Source: an uncultured Oxalicibacterium sp.
GTDB lineage: Bacteria; Pseudomonadota; Gammaproteobacteria; Burkholderiales; Burkholderiaceae_D
Direction: 5' to 3'
NCBI RefSeq assembly: GCF_913776015.1
Contig: NZ_CAJYMD010000053.1
Span: 1 to 64,000, forward strand
DNA length: 64,000 nt
Shown: in pieces, positions 1 through 9,310 of the stretch
Position numbering within the stretch: position 1 is the stretch's first letter
Layout: each line of letters starts with the position of its first letter
Notes under the pieces: generated by a model
What the model saw: only the letters and a program-made list of their open reading frames with translations
Told to the model about the DNA's origin: nothing
Database searches by the model: none
Position numbers and translations under genes: made by a program

Positions 1-78
1 CCCTCGGCTGCGGCCGATTATCTGAATTTTTCGCTGTTGCCGGATTGGCCATTGAAGGCGGCCAGTGACAGCGTGTAA
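1..78 (+). CDS. bioD: C-terminal end of likely dethiobiotin synthetase (partial)
   Basis: An open frame enters from the left edge and ends with TAA at 76-78, leaving 25 residues. The tail contains [13 protein letters not shown], which resembles the C-terminal end of BioD proteins (E. coli BioD ends in a similar KYINLALL stretch). It lies 29 bases before bioB on the same strand, which fits a biotin operon. Only the tail is visible, so the identity rests on a short similarity plus context. Confidence 0.5.
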   Translation, partial: PSAAADYLNFSLLPDWPLKAASDSV

Positions 79-107
79 CCGTATCAAAGTGTATTGAAGG
101 AGTTTTC

Positions 108-1133
108 ATGTCGTCGCAACCCATCACGTTCCAGGCACCTGCCGCACCGGTCGCGCCCATCGTCCCGACCAAGTGGCCCGTCGAAGACGTGCTCGCGCTG
201 TTCAACCTGCCATTCAACGAACTCATCTTCCGTGCGCAAACCGTGCATCGCGAGAATTTCGACCCGAATGAAGTCGAGTTCGCCACCCTGCTGTCGATCA
301 AGACCGGCGGTTGCCCTGAAGATTGCGGTTATTGCCCGCAAGCAGCACGCTATGACACTGGCGTAACCGCACAAAAGATTCTGCCGCTGGAAGAAGTGCT
401 GACCGCCGCACGCGAAGCCAAGGCGCATGGCGCAACGCGCTTCTGCATGGGCGCGGCATGGCGTGAACCGAAGGATCGCGATCTGGAAAAGGTCGAAGAG
501 ATGGTGCGCGAAGTGAAGGCGCTCGGCCTCGAAACCTGCGCCACGCTCGGCATGCTGGGTGAAGGCCAGGCGGAAAAACTCAAGGATGCCGGTCTCGATT
601 ACTACAACCACAATCTCGACACCGCCCCCGAGTTCTATAACAACATCATCTCCACGCGCGATTACCAGAACCGTCTGGATACGCTGGAACGCGTGCGTGG
701 CGTTGGTATCAAGGTGTGCTGTGGCGGGATCGTCGGTATGGGCGAATCGCGTTTGCAACGCGCCGGCCTGATGGCGCAACTCTGCAACATGGAGCCTTAT
801 CCTGAGTCGGTACCGGTCAACAACCTCGTGCAAGTCGAAGGCACGCCTTTGCATGGTACCGAACCAATCGACCCGCTCGAATTCGTGCGTACCGTGGCCG
901 TCGCCCGCATCACGATGCCGAAAGCGCGCGTGCGTCTGTCCGCAGGTCGCCGCGAAATGGGCGAAGCGATTCAGGCATTGTGTTTCGTGGCCGGTGCCAA
1001 CTCGATCTTCTACGGTGAGAAGCTGCTGACGACCGGTAATCCCGAAGCCGATGCCGACGTCGCCCTGCTCAACAAACTCGGCATGCATTCGCGCAACAAT
1101 GCGATCGATGCACGCTGCGAAGTATCGTCTTGA
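108..1133 (+). CDS. bioB: Biotin synthase
   Basis: This 341-residue radical-SAM enzyme inserts sulfur into dethiobiotin, the last step of biotin synthesis. The radical-SAM cysteine motif is visible as CPEDCGYC near residues 69-76, followed by the family's PQAARY. The family signature YYNHNLDT, with its Asn/Asp region, is at about residues 165-172, and the length is typical of BioB. A strong ribosome site (AAGGAG) sits 7-8 bases before the ATG. The short N-terminal Pro/Ala-rich stretch before the core is common in betaproteobacterial BioB. A perfect hairpin terminator follows, so this is the last gene of its operon. Confidence 0.97.
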   Translation: MSSQPITFQAPAAPVAPIVPTKWPVEDVLALFNLPFNELIFRAQTVHRENFDPNEVEFATLLSIKTGGCPEDCGYCPQAARYDTGVTAQKILPLEEVLTAAREAKAHGATRFCMGAAWREPKDRDLEKVEEMVREVKALGLETCATLGMLGEGQAEKLKDAGLDYYNHNLDTAPEFYNNIISTRDYQNRLDTLERVRGVGIKVCCGGIVGMGESRLQRAGLMAQLCNMEPYPESVPVNNLVQVEGTPLHGTEPIDPLEFVRTVAVARITMPKARVRLSAGRREMGEAIQALCFVAGANSIFYGEKLLTTGNPEADADVALLNKLGMHSRNNAIDARCEVSS

Positions 1134-1152
1134 TCGATTGTTTCAGGATACG

Positions 1153-1179
1153 AACGGCCGGTGCAGACCGGCCGTTTTT
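1153..1179 (+). terminator. Rho-independent terminator after bioB
   Basis: A 10-bp perfect stem (AACGGCCGGT with ACCGGCCGTT) around a 4-base loop GCAG is followed by a T run. It lies 19 bases after the bioB stop codon. Confidence 0.9.
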
Positions 1180-1293
1180 GTTTGATCGCCGATGGTCGTT
1201 GCCGCTCATGGCGTCGTGTTTCTTGCAAGGCGGCGATCAGGCCTGATCAGATTTTTCAAATCATTTCTTCAAGTTATTTTCCGGAACAACGCC

Positions 1294-2223
1294 ATGTCTT
1301 TGCCCGCCCTGCCCCGCGCCGTCAAGATCATCGAAGTCGGTCCGCGTGACGGTTTGCAGAATGAAGCGCAAACCATTCCTGCGTCAATCAAGATCGAACT
1401 CGTCGATCGTCTGTCGCAAGCCGGCTTCGTGAATGTCGAAGCGGCTTCCTTTGTCTCGCCCAAGTGGGTGCCGCAAATGGCAACGTCGAGCGAAGTCATG
1501 GCCGGCATTACGCGGCGCCCCGACACGTTGTATTCGGCGCTGGTGCCCAACATGAAGGGCTTCGAGGCGGCACTGGCAGCGGATGTTGATGAAGTCGTGA
1601 TTTTTGCCGCCGCATCGGAAGCTTTTTCGCAACGCAATATCAATTGCTCGATTGCCGAATCCATCGAGCGTTTTGTCGAGGTCGCGCGTGCGGCCAAGGA
1701 CAATGGATTGCGTCTGCGCGGTGCCTTGAGTTGTGCCTTCGGTTGCCCCTACCAAGGCGAGGTCTCGGCCGATGCCGTCGCCGACGTGACGATGCGATTG
1801 CGTGATCTTGGCTGCGACGAAATCGATATCGCCGACACCATCGGCGTTGCCACGCCGCGGCATGTGCAAACCATCATGCAGCGCGCGGCCAGCGTGTTCC
1901 CGATCAACGGATTATCTGGGCACTTTCATGACACCTATGGACAAGCGTTGGCCAACATCTATGCCAGTCTCGAAGTCGGAATCACGATCTATCACGCGTC
2001 GGTTACGGGGTTGGGTGGTTGCCCGTACGCGAAAGGTGCCACGGGCAACGTCGCGACTGAAGATGTGCTCTACATGATGCAGGGTTTGGGCATCGAAACC
2101 GGCGTCGATCTGGATGCCGTGGTCGATGCCGGGCAATTTATTTCCGCACAGTTGGGCCGTAAGCCAGCGGGCCGTGCGGGGAATGCGATTGCGGCCAAGC
2201 GTGGGGTCGCTTGTTCGATGTGA
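1294..2223 (+). CDS. mvaB: Hydroxymethylglutaryl-CoA lyase
   Basis: This 309-residue TIM-barrel enzyme of the HMGL-like family cleaves 3-hydroxy-3-methylglutaryl-CoA to acetoacetate and acetyl-CoA in leucine catabolism. The N-terminal substrate/metal motif EVGPRDGLQNE is present. The HMG-CoA lyase signature SVTGLGGCPYAKGATGN, with its catalytic Cys, lies near residue 240, and metal-binding HFHDTYGQ is just upstream. The ATG at 1294 was chosen over upstream in-frame starts because conserved sequence begins about 10 residues later. It is followed by a terminator and appears monocistronic. Confidence 0.93.
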   Translation: MSLPALPRAVKIIEVGPRDGLQNEAQTIPASIKIELVDRLSQAGFVNVEAASFVSPKWVPQMATSSEVMAGITRRPDTLYSALVPNMKGFEAALAADVDEVVIFAAASEAFSQRNINCSIAESIERFVEVARAAKDNGLRLRGALSCAFGCPYQGEVSADAVADVTMRLRDLGCDEIDIADTIGVATPRHVQTIMQRAASVFPINGLSGHFHDTYGQALANIYASLEVGITIYHASVTGLGGCPYAKGATGNVATEDVLYMMQGLGIETGVDLDAVVDAGQFISAQLGRKPAGRAGNAIAAKRGVACSM

Positions 2224-2245
2224 TGCGTGAATTGGTCGGAATCGT

Positions 2246-2275
2246 AAAAAAGCCTGTCGTATGACAGGCTTTTTT
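2246..2275. terminator. Bidirectional terminator between convergent genes
   Basis: The hairpin AAAAAGCCTGTC - GTAT - GACAGGCTTTTT has A runs on one side and T runs on the other. It can serve both the lyase gene on the plus strand and the TonB receptor gene on the minus strand. Confidence 0.9.
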
Positions 2276-2289
2276 AATTGCGGGATCGC

Positions 2290-4695
2290 TTAGAAATCCA
2301 GTGCGTAGCCGATCGTCAATGTGCGGCCACGTCCAGCAAAATACCGTGCATTGTCAACTTGGCCTGACTGTGAATAGTAGGTGATGTAGTTTTGGTTGAA
2401 TAAGTTGGCGACACCGAATCGCAATGTGCCTTTTTGCAGCTTGTAACGCATGCTGGCATCCACCAGCGTGTAGCCTTTGAAATGAGTTGCTGGTGTATTG
2501 AAAGATTGCGTGAATGCATGCTGTGCCTGAACAAAGGACGACATTTTTTCGTTCCAGTTGGCATTCCAGCTAAGAATCACGCGCGTTGGAGCAATATTGG
2601 CACCGTCCAGTTTGCGATCTAGCGTGCCGTCACCATTACTATCGTAGCGACCGCTCGTTTGCGAATAGCCGAGCCTTGCTTGATGAATCTTGTTGATACG
2701 ATACCCAGCATTGAGATCAAAGCCTCTGATTCTTGTGGCCTCCCGAGCCAGGATGTACACACCATTGACGCTCTCGACACGCGTGCCGAGCGGAGACGTG
2801 GACTCGAATACGCTGGCTTCCATGTCCCATGGCCCTTTTTTGTAGCGTGCCCCGAATTCCTTGCTTTTGGTGAGGACCGGTGAAAGGGTGTTCAGGCTAC
2901 TTACGCTCTGTCCAGGAGTATCGATGCCTCGTAGAACCCGACCGACATCTGGCATGCCAAAGCCTTCTGAATAGCTACTGAACAAGGTCAAGCTGTCAGT
3001 AGGTGTCGCGACGAGGCCGATGTTATAAAGCGTTTCATTGAATTTGAGTTTGCCTCCTTCGACGGTGACGCCATTGTTGGCAGCCACAGTGCGATAGGTA
3101 TCAATGCGCAGATCTGCTTTTTCACGACGGACGCCTGCGTGAATTTTCAATCTGTCGAGTAACTGAAATTCGGCTTGCGTAAAGAGGGAGATGTTGTTGT
3201 ATTTGGATTCCGGCACGTAGGTGCGACCCGTGCCATATAAATCCTGCTTTCCTTGATCAAACAAGGTGTCGAACCCTGCAGTGACTTTCAATCTGCCGTC
3301 TACGAGATCAGATTTGGTCAGATTTACCTTGCTGCCGTATTTGGTCGCTGCAGAACGCGTTTGGTCATAGAGTGTGCCATCCGGTGCGATGGAGATGTCT
3401 TGGAAATTTTCTGAATTGGTTGCCCCAAACAGCCCTTCGAACTTCTGATGAAAGGCCATGGCCGATAATTCCATGCCGGCCAGGTTGTAATGATCATAGG
3501 TAACAGCCGAGGTCCAGACATCGTTCCATGGCACGGTACCAGGTGGTGTCCCTTTGACGGAAGTGGTGGGAATGCCTTGTGCGCGATTTCCATTGACCGA
3601 CAGATAGCTGCCTTTCGATTTCAATTGATAGCGATTCAGCGAAAACTGCAGCCGCTGTTCGTCATCGATCCAGTAGCCGATCTTGCCCAAAAAATCGACC
3701 ATGCGCGAGTCCATCAAATCGCCTTGTGTATTGTCAACGCCGATCGCGCGGCCAGCGCCGTCGCGATACAGCCCTTGATTCTCATAACCGACGGAAAACA
3801 GATAGTCGAGTTTGTCGAGCCGGCCATCGGCGCGATACGTCGTCTTGTAGTTCATGACTTCGCTATCGATGTTCGAGGTCGGCATCGTGGTTTGCACATC
3901 GACATGCTGGTTGAAGCTGCCCTTGGCCGGACGCTTGGTGATGATGTTGATAGTGCCGCCCGTTGCGCCCAGGCCGTTAATGGCATTCGCGCCCTGAATG
4001 ACTTCGATGCGTTCCACCATCGCGAAATCGATCGTATGCACTTCGCGTCCCGTTGGGCGCAAGGGGTTCGATTGCGGTACGCCATCGATCAGGATCAGCG
4101 GTGTGCGCCCACGCATGGTTTCGCCGCTGCCCGTCATCTTGCCGCGGCTCGGTGAATAGGATGGGATCAGATTGCTTAATACATCCGATGTATTGGTCGA
4201 CAACGTCATCTGTTGTTCGATTTCGGCCTTCTCGATGATCTGCACTGTCTGCGGCGCTTTCTCTGCTTCCATGTTCGAGCGCGAGGCGGTTACCACGATT
4301 GCCTGCATGACGGCATCATCATCCTGTTTGCTGACTGCAGGGCGCGTGACGGGTGTGGCGCTAGGCGTCAACACATAGCCGGCGGCTGTTTTGCTGGCGC
4401 TATAGCCGCTGCCACGTAGCAATTCCGCGAACCCGGCATCTACATCATGCGGACCTTGCAGGCCTGGCGATTGCAGATTGGCGACCTTGCGTGCATCGAT
4501 CACGATGGCGATGCCGGCTTCCTGTGCAAAGCGGTTCAGTGTCGCGTCCAGCGGTCCCGCCGGAATGCTGTAGCTGCGCGTTTGGGCCAGAGCATCGGCT
4601 TGCAGGGTGAAGCTGCCGGCAGCAAAGAGCAAATGCAATGACAGCGCGAGTGGCGAAAGCGTGCGCTGGATAGTGAGATGTTTTCTGAGGTACAT
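2290..4695 (-). CDS. TonB-dependent siderophore receptor with signalling (STN) domain
   Basis: This 801-residue outer-membrane receptor is FecA/FpvA-like. After a signal peptide (about residues 1-38) there is a secretin/TonB N-terminal signalling domain (about 42-115; YSIPAGPLDATLNRFA). A TonB-box-like AIVVTAS follows at about 130, then a plug domain and a 22-strand-type beta-barrel ending in the aromatic residue of YALDF, as expected for barrel assembly. The signalling domain together with FecR and FecI genes immediately upstream indicates a surface-signalling system: substrate binding outside is relayed through FecR to the sigma factor. The substrate (ferric citrate or a siderophore) cannot be told from sequence. 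The ribosome site is AAGGAACTCGC before ATG. Confidence 0.92.
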   Translation of the reverse strand: MYLRKHLTIQRTLSPLALSLHLLFAAGSFTLQADALAQTRSYSIPAGPLDATLNRFAQEAGIAIVIDARKVANLQSPGLQGPHDVDAGFAELLRGSGYSASKTAAGYVLTPSATPVTRPAVSKQDDDAVMQAIVVTASRSNMEAEKAPQTVQIIEKAEIEQQMTLSTNTSDVLSNLIPSYSPSRGKMTGSGETMRGRTPLILIDGVPQSNPLRPTGREVHTIDFAMVERIEVIQGANAINGLGATGGTINIITKRPAKGSFNQHVDVQTTMPTSNIDSEVMNYKTTYRADGRLDKLDYLFSVGYENQGLYRDGAGRAIGVDNTQGDLMDSRMVDFLGKIGYWIDDEQRLQFSLNRYQLKSKGSYLSVNGNRAQGIPTTSVKGTPPGTVPWNDVWTSAVTYDHYNLAGMELSAMAFHQKFEGLFGATNSENFQDISIAPDGTLYDQTRSAATKYGSKVNLTKSDLVDGRLKVTAGFDTLFDQGKQDLYGTGRTYVPESKYNNISLFTQAEFQLLDRLKIHAGVRREKADLRIDTYRTVAANNGVTVEGGKLKFNETLYNIGLVATPTDSLTLFSSYSEGFGMPDVGRVLRGIDTPGQSVSSLNTLSPVLTKSKEFGARYKKGPWDMEASVFESTSPLGTRVESVNGVYILAREATRIRGFDLNAGYRINKIHQARLGYSQTSGRYDSNGDGTLDRKLDGANIAPTRVILSWNANWNEKMSSFVQAQHAFTQSFNTPATHFKGYTLVDASMRYKLQKGTLRFGVANLFNQNYITYYSQSGQVDNARYFAGRGRTLTIGYALDF

Positions 4696-4806
4696 GCGAG
4701 TTCCTTTTTGTTGGCTTCATTGACCTAGACGAGCCAAAACAAAAAAGTGGAACTGTCGCCTGCAAATAATCTGCTACCTGATTGGTAAGGGTCTTGATAG
4801 ATTCGG

Positions 4807-5877
4807 TCAGGATGATTGTGGCGCTTTCAGCTTTGGTTCCGACTCCGGCTTCGAATTCTGATTGGAAGCCGGCTTCACATCGATCCACACCAGACGCGAG
4901 GTGAAAGAACGCATACGCAGTTCCGGAAAGTTGGCTTGCAGAAGTTGTAATGCCTGATCGGGATGGTCGAGCGGTAGCACGCCTGAGACACGCAAATGCG
5001 CGAGTGCCTTGCTGTCGTATTGAAGACGGCCCGGGCGATAGCGGCTCAATTGACGCAGCACTTCGGGCAAGGGTTGATCCTGTACCACCAGACGATGCTG
5101 TTGCAGGCTTTCTTCGACGCGAGGCGCATCCATGGATGCAATCCGCTCGATACCTTGTGGCTGGAATTCGACGCGCTGCCCCGCGGCGATTACCGTCCCC
5201 GCAGTGGGTCCGCGTTTTTGTTCATCTGCGGTTTGCACAAGCACGCGCGATTCGAACATATTCAGTACGGTGCGATCACCGCCGTGGCTGACGGCAAAGC
5301 GCGTACCGAGTGCGCGAATGCGCGCCAGCGGCGTTTGCACGATGAAGGGACGTGCGGCGTCCTTGGCAACGTCTACGCGGATATCGCCCTCCAGCAACAC
5401 CAAGGTGCGGCTGTCAGCATTGAATTGCACGTTGACCGCGCTGCTGCCACTCAGTGTGATGCGCGTGCCATCTTCCAGCGTGCGCGTCAGCCACTGGCCT
5501 TCGCTGGTCCGCAGATCGGCCAGTAACTGCGACGGTGGCGGTGCATCCAGTGCAAACCAGGACGGAACGCCGATGGCCATGGCAAGCACGAAGGTACGGA
5601 TAAACGTTCTGCTACGTCCGCTTTTGCGTTTCGCCGCGACGGCGTGCAATGCCGCATGCGCAGGCCGCACATCCTCGTTGTTCTCTTGCCGTATCGATTG
5701 CATGCGCTCGATCAACTGTTCGATGCGTGCGGCGGCTTCTGCATGGCGTATATCGCTGGCTTTCCATTCGGCAAAGCCATGTTGCGCTTGCTGGCGTTCA
5801 TGGGCATCGTCAGCGGTCAGGCGCATGATCCATGTCGCAGCCAGTTCGTTGATTTGTCGGTTCGATGATTCGCTCAT
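4807..5877 (-). CDS. fecR: FecR-type anti-sigma/sigma regulator
   Basis: This 356-residue inner-membrane regulator has an N-terminal cytoplasmic DUF4880-like segment (WIMRLTADDAHERQQAQHGFAEW) and one membrane segment near residues 86-104. The periplasmic FecR domain follows (VLLEGDIRVDV, PFIVQTPLARIRALGTRFAV), and a C-terminal STN-like domain contacts the receptor. It starts one base after the sigma-factor stop codon, so the two are translationally linked. Its role is to pass the receptor signal to the ECF sigma factor. The C-terminal tail is rich in Lys/Pro/Ser and unlikely to be structured. Confidence 0.9.
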   Translation of the reverse strand: MSESSNRQINELAATWIMRLTADDAHERQQAQHGFAEWKASDIRHAEAAARIEQLIERMQSIRQENNEDVRPAHAALHAVAAKRKSGRSRTFIRTFVLAMAIGVPSWFALDAPPPSQLLADLRTSEGQWLTRTLEDGTRITLSGSSAVNVQFNADSRTLVLLEGDIRVDVAKDAARPFIVQTPLARIRALGTRFAVSHGGDRTVLNMFESRVLVQTADEQKRGPTAGTVIAAGQRVEFQPQGIERIASMDAPRVEESLQQHRLVVQDQPLPEVLRQLSRYRPGRLQYDSKALAHLRVSGVLPLDHPDQALQLLQANFPELRMRSFTSRLVWIDVKPASNQNSKPESEPKLKAPQSS

Positions 5878-5878
5878 G

Positions 5879-6397
5879 TCAATAATCCAGCGAATGCGTG
5901 CAGTGTGCCAAGGCCTGCACCAGATATTTCTGGATCATTCTGGTCGATACGCCGAGCTGGTTTGCAATGGCGGCGTGTGTGAGGCCATCAAGGTAATGCA
6001 AGAGGAACGCCTGTCGCGCATTGGCCGACAAGCGCTCTAGCACAGCGTCGATTTCCACCAGTGCCTGCACTGTTTGCAGGATGCGTTCCGGTGAAGGGCT
6101 GCTATCGCTATGCAGGGCGAATGCCTGCAATGCTTCCAGATACGCCGTTTCGATGAGTTGATGGCGGGCCTGATCAACCAGCAAGCGTTTTGCGGTGGTC
6201 GTCAGATACGCGCGCGGTTCGCGCATGGCAAGCAAGGCGTCGCGTGAGGCGATGATGCGCACAAAGGTATCCTGCGTCAGATCGGCAGCCTGATGAGCGC
6301 AGCCGAGCTTGCGACGCAGCCAGCCGAACAGCCAGCCTTGATGCTCGCAATACAAGTCATGCATTTTTTCCTGCAACGCGGTGTCAGTTGCCGCCAT
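5879..6397 (-). CDS. fecI: ECF sigma factor, FecI type
   Basis: This is a 172-residue extracytoplasmic-function sigma factor. Region 2 is seen in LYCEHQGWLFGWLRRKLG and DLTQDTFVRII, and region 4 in AFLLHYLDGLTHAAIANQLGVSTRMIQKYL. The start at 6397 (MAATDT) was chosen because GGAGAA lies 5 bases upstream. A longer in-frame reading would run through a Fur-box-like sequence. It forms an operon with the FecR-type gene and probably drives transcription of the TonB receptor gene downstream. Confidence 0.92.
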   Translation of the reverse strand: MAATDTALQEKMHDLYCEHQGWLFGWLRRKLGCAHQAADLTQDTFVRIIASRDALLAMREPRAYLTTTAKRLLVDQARHQLIETAYLEALQAFALHSDSSPSPERILQTVQALVEIDAVLERLSANARQAFLLHYLDGLTHAAIANQLGVSTRMIQKYLVQALAHCTHSLDY

Positions 6398-6431
6398 CCG
6401 TTCTCCGTGGGCACGGGCGTGTGCAATTGTA

Positions 6432-6452
6432 TTAAGAATCGTTCTCATTATA
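6432..6452 (-). promoter_or_regulatory. Fur-box-like operator upstream of fecI
   Basis: Read on the minus strand, ATAATGAGAACGATTCTTAA is a near-palindrome matching the Fur consensus (inverted GATAAT-type hexamers around TGAGAACGATTCTCA-like cores). It lies 35-55 bases before the fecI start codon. This fits iron-dependent repression of the cluster. It is a pattern match, not a tested site. Confidence 0.7.
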
Positions 6453-6515
6453 AAGTAAGGCGACTGCTGCATCCAAACGGACGTGGTGTGCGATCCACAA
6501 AGGATTTCCGCAAAG

Positions 6516-6539
6516 AAAAAGGGGCCTTGCGGCCCCTTT
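6516..6539 (-). terminator. Terminator of the TRAP transporter operon
   Basis: A 9-bp stem (AAAGGGGCC with GGCCCCTTT) and a TTGC loop are followed by a T run when read on the minus strand. It lies 20-45 bases past the dctM stop codon. Confidence 0.85.
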
Positions 6540-6560
6540 ATGTTCGATCTTCGCAGAGGA

Positions 6561-8582
6561 TCAGTTGTACAGCACACTCGGCAACCACAGACCGATGCCA
6601 GGGAATAGATACAGTATGATCAGTGCAATGATCTGAATTCCCATGAACGGCAGCATGCCAAGGAAAATCTGGTTCAGCGTCACATGCGGTGGTGCCACGC
6701 CTTTCAGATAGAACGCCGACATGGCGACCGGCGGCGACAGGAAAGCCGTTTGCAGATTCAGCGCAACCAGCAGGCCGAAGAACAGCGGATCAATGCCGAA
6801 GTGCGGCAGCAGCGGAACGAAGATCGGCATGAAGATCACGATGATCTCGGTCCATTCGAGCGGCCAGCCCAGCAGGAAGATGATGACTTGCGCCAGGATC
6901 ATGAACTGGATCGGTGTCAGGTCCATGCCGAGTACCCAGTCGTTGATGATTTCCTGTCCACCCAGCAGCGCGAATGAGGCCGAAAAAATCGACGAACCCA
7001 CGAACAGCCAGCACACCATCGCACTGGTTTTTGCGGCAAGGAAAGCCGACTCGCGCAACATCGTCAGATTAAAGCGCCGGTAGGCAATTGCTAGCAGTGC
7101 GCCGCCAAAGGCACCCATTGCAGCTGCTTCAGTCGGTGTGGCAAGACCAAGCACAATGGAGCCGAGCACTGCCATGATCAGCAGCGCGAGCGGGAACAGC
7201 GAACCCAGCAGCATCTTGAAAATCTCAAGACGTGCGAACGTCAGCAGTGCATAGAACAGCAGCAATGGTGCAAGCAGAATGCAGAAGGCAATCCAGTAGG
7301 CAGTAGGTGCAGGTTTTCTGCCCGCCTGCTCTGCGGCTTTCTGCTCGGGTGCCGCATTGCTATCCTGCATCATGGGTTCTGCTGGGGCTGACGCACTTTC
7401 CATTGCCGTACCTGGCGGTTCGGCCAGACCTTCGTTGCTGCCGGTCGTAGTCCCTGCTTCTTGCGCAGTCAATGGCGGTTCCATCAAGCCATTCGATTCG
7501 CTGGTACTGGCAGCAGGCGGCTCGCCAAAGCTGTCGCTAACGGGTGGTTCGGCCAGGCCGCCATGACTAGAAGCATCATCCCCCACATCGAACGACATCT
7601 CCGTCATGTCCACCGGCCCGGCATCCGGAACGGTAACCATGCGATAGGTGAAACCCATCACAAGCGCGAAAGCCAGCGCTGGCAACAACGCAATACCGAG
7701 CTGCCCAAGCAGCGTGCGTGACGACACCCCGGCATCGTTGGCGCGGCGGCCCTTGATGGCACCGATCAGTCCGGGCAATGCGCGTTGACTCACGGTTTGC
7801 GAGATCTTTTCTGCATAGGCCGGAAGCGCCACACGGCGTTCCTCTGGCGGAAGCGGTGGTGCCATGCTGGGTCGCAACTTGGCCAGAATGATGACGTAGC
7901 CGATGTACATCACCGTCAGCAGAATGCCGGGAAACAGTGCGCCTGCATACAATTTAACAACCGAGACGCCGGCTGTTGCGCCATACACGATCAGCAGCAC
8001 CGACGGCGGGATCAGGATGCCAAGGCAGCCGCCTGCCGTGATCGAGCCGGCCGACAGTTGCGTGCTGTAGCCCGCCTTGAGCATCGCCGGCAGTGCCAGC
8101 AAGCCCATTAGCGTGACGACCGCACCGACGATACCCGTTGCCGTCGCAAACACGGCGCAGGTAACGATGGTCGCAACAGCCAGTGATCCCGGCACGCGTG
8201 CTAGGGCGATGTGCAGGCTCTTGAACAGTTTCTCGATTAGGTTGGCGCGCTCGACCAGATAGCCCATGAAGATGAATAGCGGGATCGAGATCAGCACGTC
8301 ATTGGCCATGACCGAATAGGCGCGTTGCACCATCAGATCCAGCGTCAGTGTCGTCGCCATCGACGGGTCGCGACTGTGAAATGCAAACCACGCGAAGATC
8401 ACACCCATGCCCATCAGCGTAAAGGCTGTGGGAAAGCCGAGCATGATGGCAACCACGACCAGTGCCAGCATCAGCAGGCCGAGGTGGCCGTTGGTGAGAT
8501 TCTCGGGGGATGGCATCAGGACCGCGATCGCAATCACGATCGCGAACAGGATGGTCAGGCCGAACCAGGCTTCTTTTTTCAT
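6561..8582 (-). CDS. TRAP transporter large permease (DctM type) with long central insertion
   Basis: This 673-residue inner-membrane protein is the ion-coupled permease of a TRAP transporter. It has many membrane segments, with DctM-family stretches such as GFPTAFTLMGMGVIFAWFA near the start and LGLATPTEAAAMGAFGGALLA in the second half. Usual DctM proteins are about 430 residues. Here roughly residues 325-440 are a hydrophilic, Ala/Glu/Pro/Ser-rich stretch with repeated GLAEPP, GLMEPP and FGEPP motifs between two membrane halves. Its start overlaps the dctQ stop codon (ATGA), so the small and large permease genes are coupled. Confidence 0.92.
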   Translation of the reverse strand: MKKEAWFGLTILFAIVIAIAVLMPSPENLTNGHLGLLMLALVVVAIMLGFPTAFTLMGMGVIFAWFAFHSRDPSMATTLTLDLMVQRAYSVMANDVLISIPLFIFMGYLVERANLIEKLFKSLHIALARVPGSLAVATIVTCAVFATATGIVGAVVTLMGLLALPAMLKAGYSTQLSAGSITAGGCLGILIPPSVLLIVYGATAGVSVVKLYAGALFPGILLTVMYIGYVIILAKLRPSMAPPLPPEERRVALPAYAEKISQTVSQRALPGLIGAIKGRRANDAGVSSRTLLGQLGIALLPALAFALVMGFTYRMVTVPDAGPVDMTEMSFDVGDDASSHGGLAEPPVSDSFGEPPAASTSESNGLMEPPLTAQEAGTTTGSNEGLAEPPGTAMESASAPAEPMMQDSNAAPEQKAAEQAGRKPAPTAYWIAFCILLAPLLLFYALLTFARLEIFKMLLGSLFPLALLIMAVLGSIVLGLATPTEAAAMGAFGGALLAIAYRRFNLTMLRESAFLAAKTSAMVCWLFVGSSIFSASFALLGGQEIINDWVLGMDLTPIQFMILAQVIIFLLGWPLEWTEIIVIFMPIFVPLLPHFGIDPLFFGLLVALNLQTAFLSPPVAMSAFYLKGVAPPHVTLNQIFLGMLPFMGIQIIALIILYLFPGIGLWLPSVLYN

Positions 8583-9229
8583 GCATGGCCTCCGTGTTGC
8601 TGTTTTTCTACCAAGGCACGATCGGCTTCGGCGATATCGCGATCCGTGGTGCTGACCATGGATTTGAGCTTGTCGACATCGACTTCCTCGACGTCCTGCT
8701 CACGGCTTGGCCACTCGCCATTGCGCAGGCAGACAATGCAGCGCACGATCTCGACCACGCCTTGCAGGATCAGCAGTACGCCGGCAATCGGGATGACGAC
8801 CTTGAACGGATACAGCGGCGGGCCGTTGGCTGTCAGCGTCGAGTGTTCGCGAATCGCGATCGATTCGGCAGCGTAGTCATAACCCGCCCAGATGAGCGCG
8901 ATGATGCCGGGGATGAAGAACAGGAAATACAGCGCCAGATCGAGCCCGGCCTGCAGGCGTGGCGGGAAGAAGCCATACAGCACGTCGCCGCGCACATGGC
9001 CGTTCTTCGCCAGCGTATAGGCACCGGCCATCATGAAGGTGGTGCCGTACATCATGATCATCAGGTCGAATGACCAGGGATTGGGGGCGTTGAGCACGTA
9101 GCGTGAAAACACTTCCCACGAAATGAGCAGTGTCAGCGCCACGATCAGCCAGGAAAACGCCTGACCAACCAGGGTGCTGAGCTTGTCGATCAAAAACAGG
9201 ACTTTCCGCATACCAGCCTCCGATTCCAT
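8579..9229 (-). CDS. TRAP transporter small permease (DctQ type)
   Basis: This 216-residue protein has four predicted membrane segments (about 20-42, 55-75, 95-118 and 140-165), matching the DctQ family, which pairs with DctM. RYVLNAPNPWSFDLMIMMYGTTFMM in two blocks is typical of the large TRAP subfamily that transports organic acids. The C-terminal 45 residues form a charged cytoplasmic tail. The gene lies between dctP and dctM on the same strand, and its last codon overlaps the dctM start. Confidence 0.9.
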   Translation of the reverse strand: MESEAGMRKVLFLIDKLSTLVGQAFSWLIVALTLLISWEVFSRYVLNAPNPWSFDLMIMMYGTTFMMAGAYTLAKNGHVRGDVLYGFFPPRLQAGLDLALYFLFFIPGIIALIWAGYDYAAESIAIREHSTLTANGPPLYPFKVVIPIAGVLLILQGVVEIVRCIVCLRNGEWPSREQDVEEVDVDKLKSMVSTTDRDIAEADRALVEKQQHGGHA

Positions 9230-9270
9230 AACAGGAACGTGCGCCGTTTGCGCGGCACACGTTGTTCAGG

Positions 9271-9294
9271 CACGGCCCGCTTGCACAGGCCGTG
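9271..9294 (-). other. Stem-loop between dctP and dctQ
   Basis: A 7-bp perfect inverted repeat (CACGGCC, 10-base loop, GGCCGTG) lies between the binding-protein and permease genes, without a T run. By analogy with other binding-protein operons it may protect the dctP mRNA 3' end and give more DctP than permease. The function is inferred. Confidence 0.45.
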
Positions 9295-9310
9295 ATGGAT
9301 CACGGAGAGG

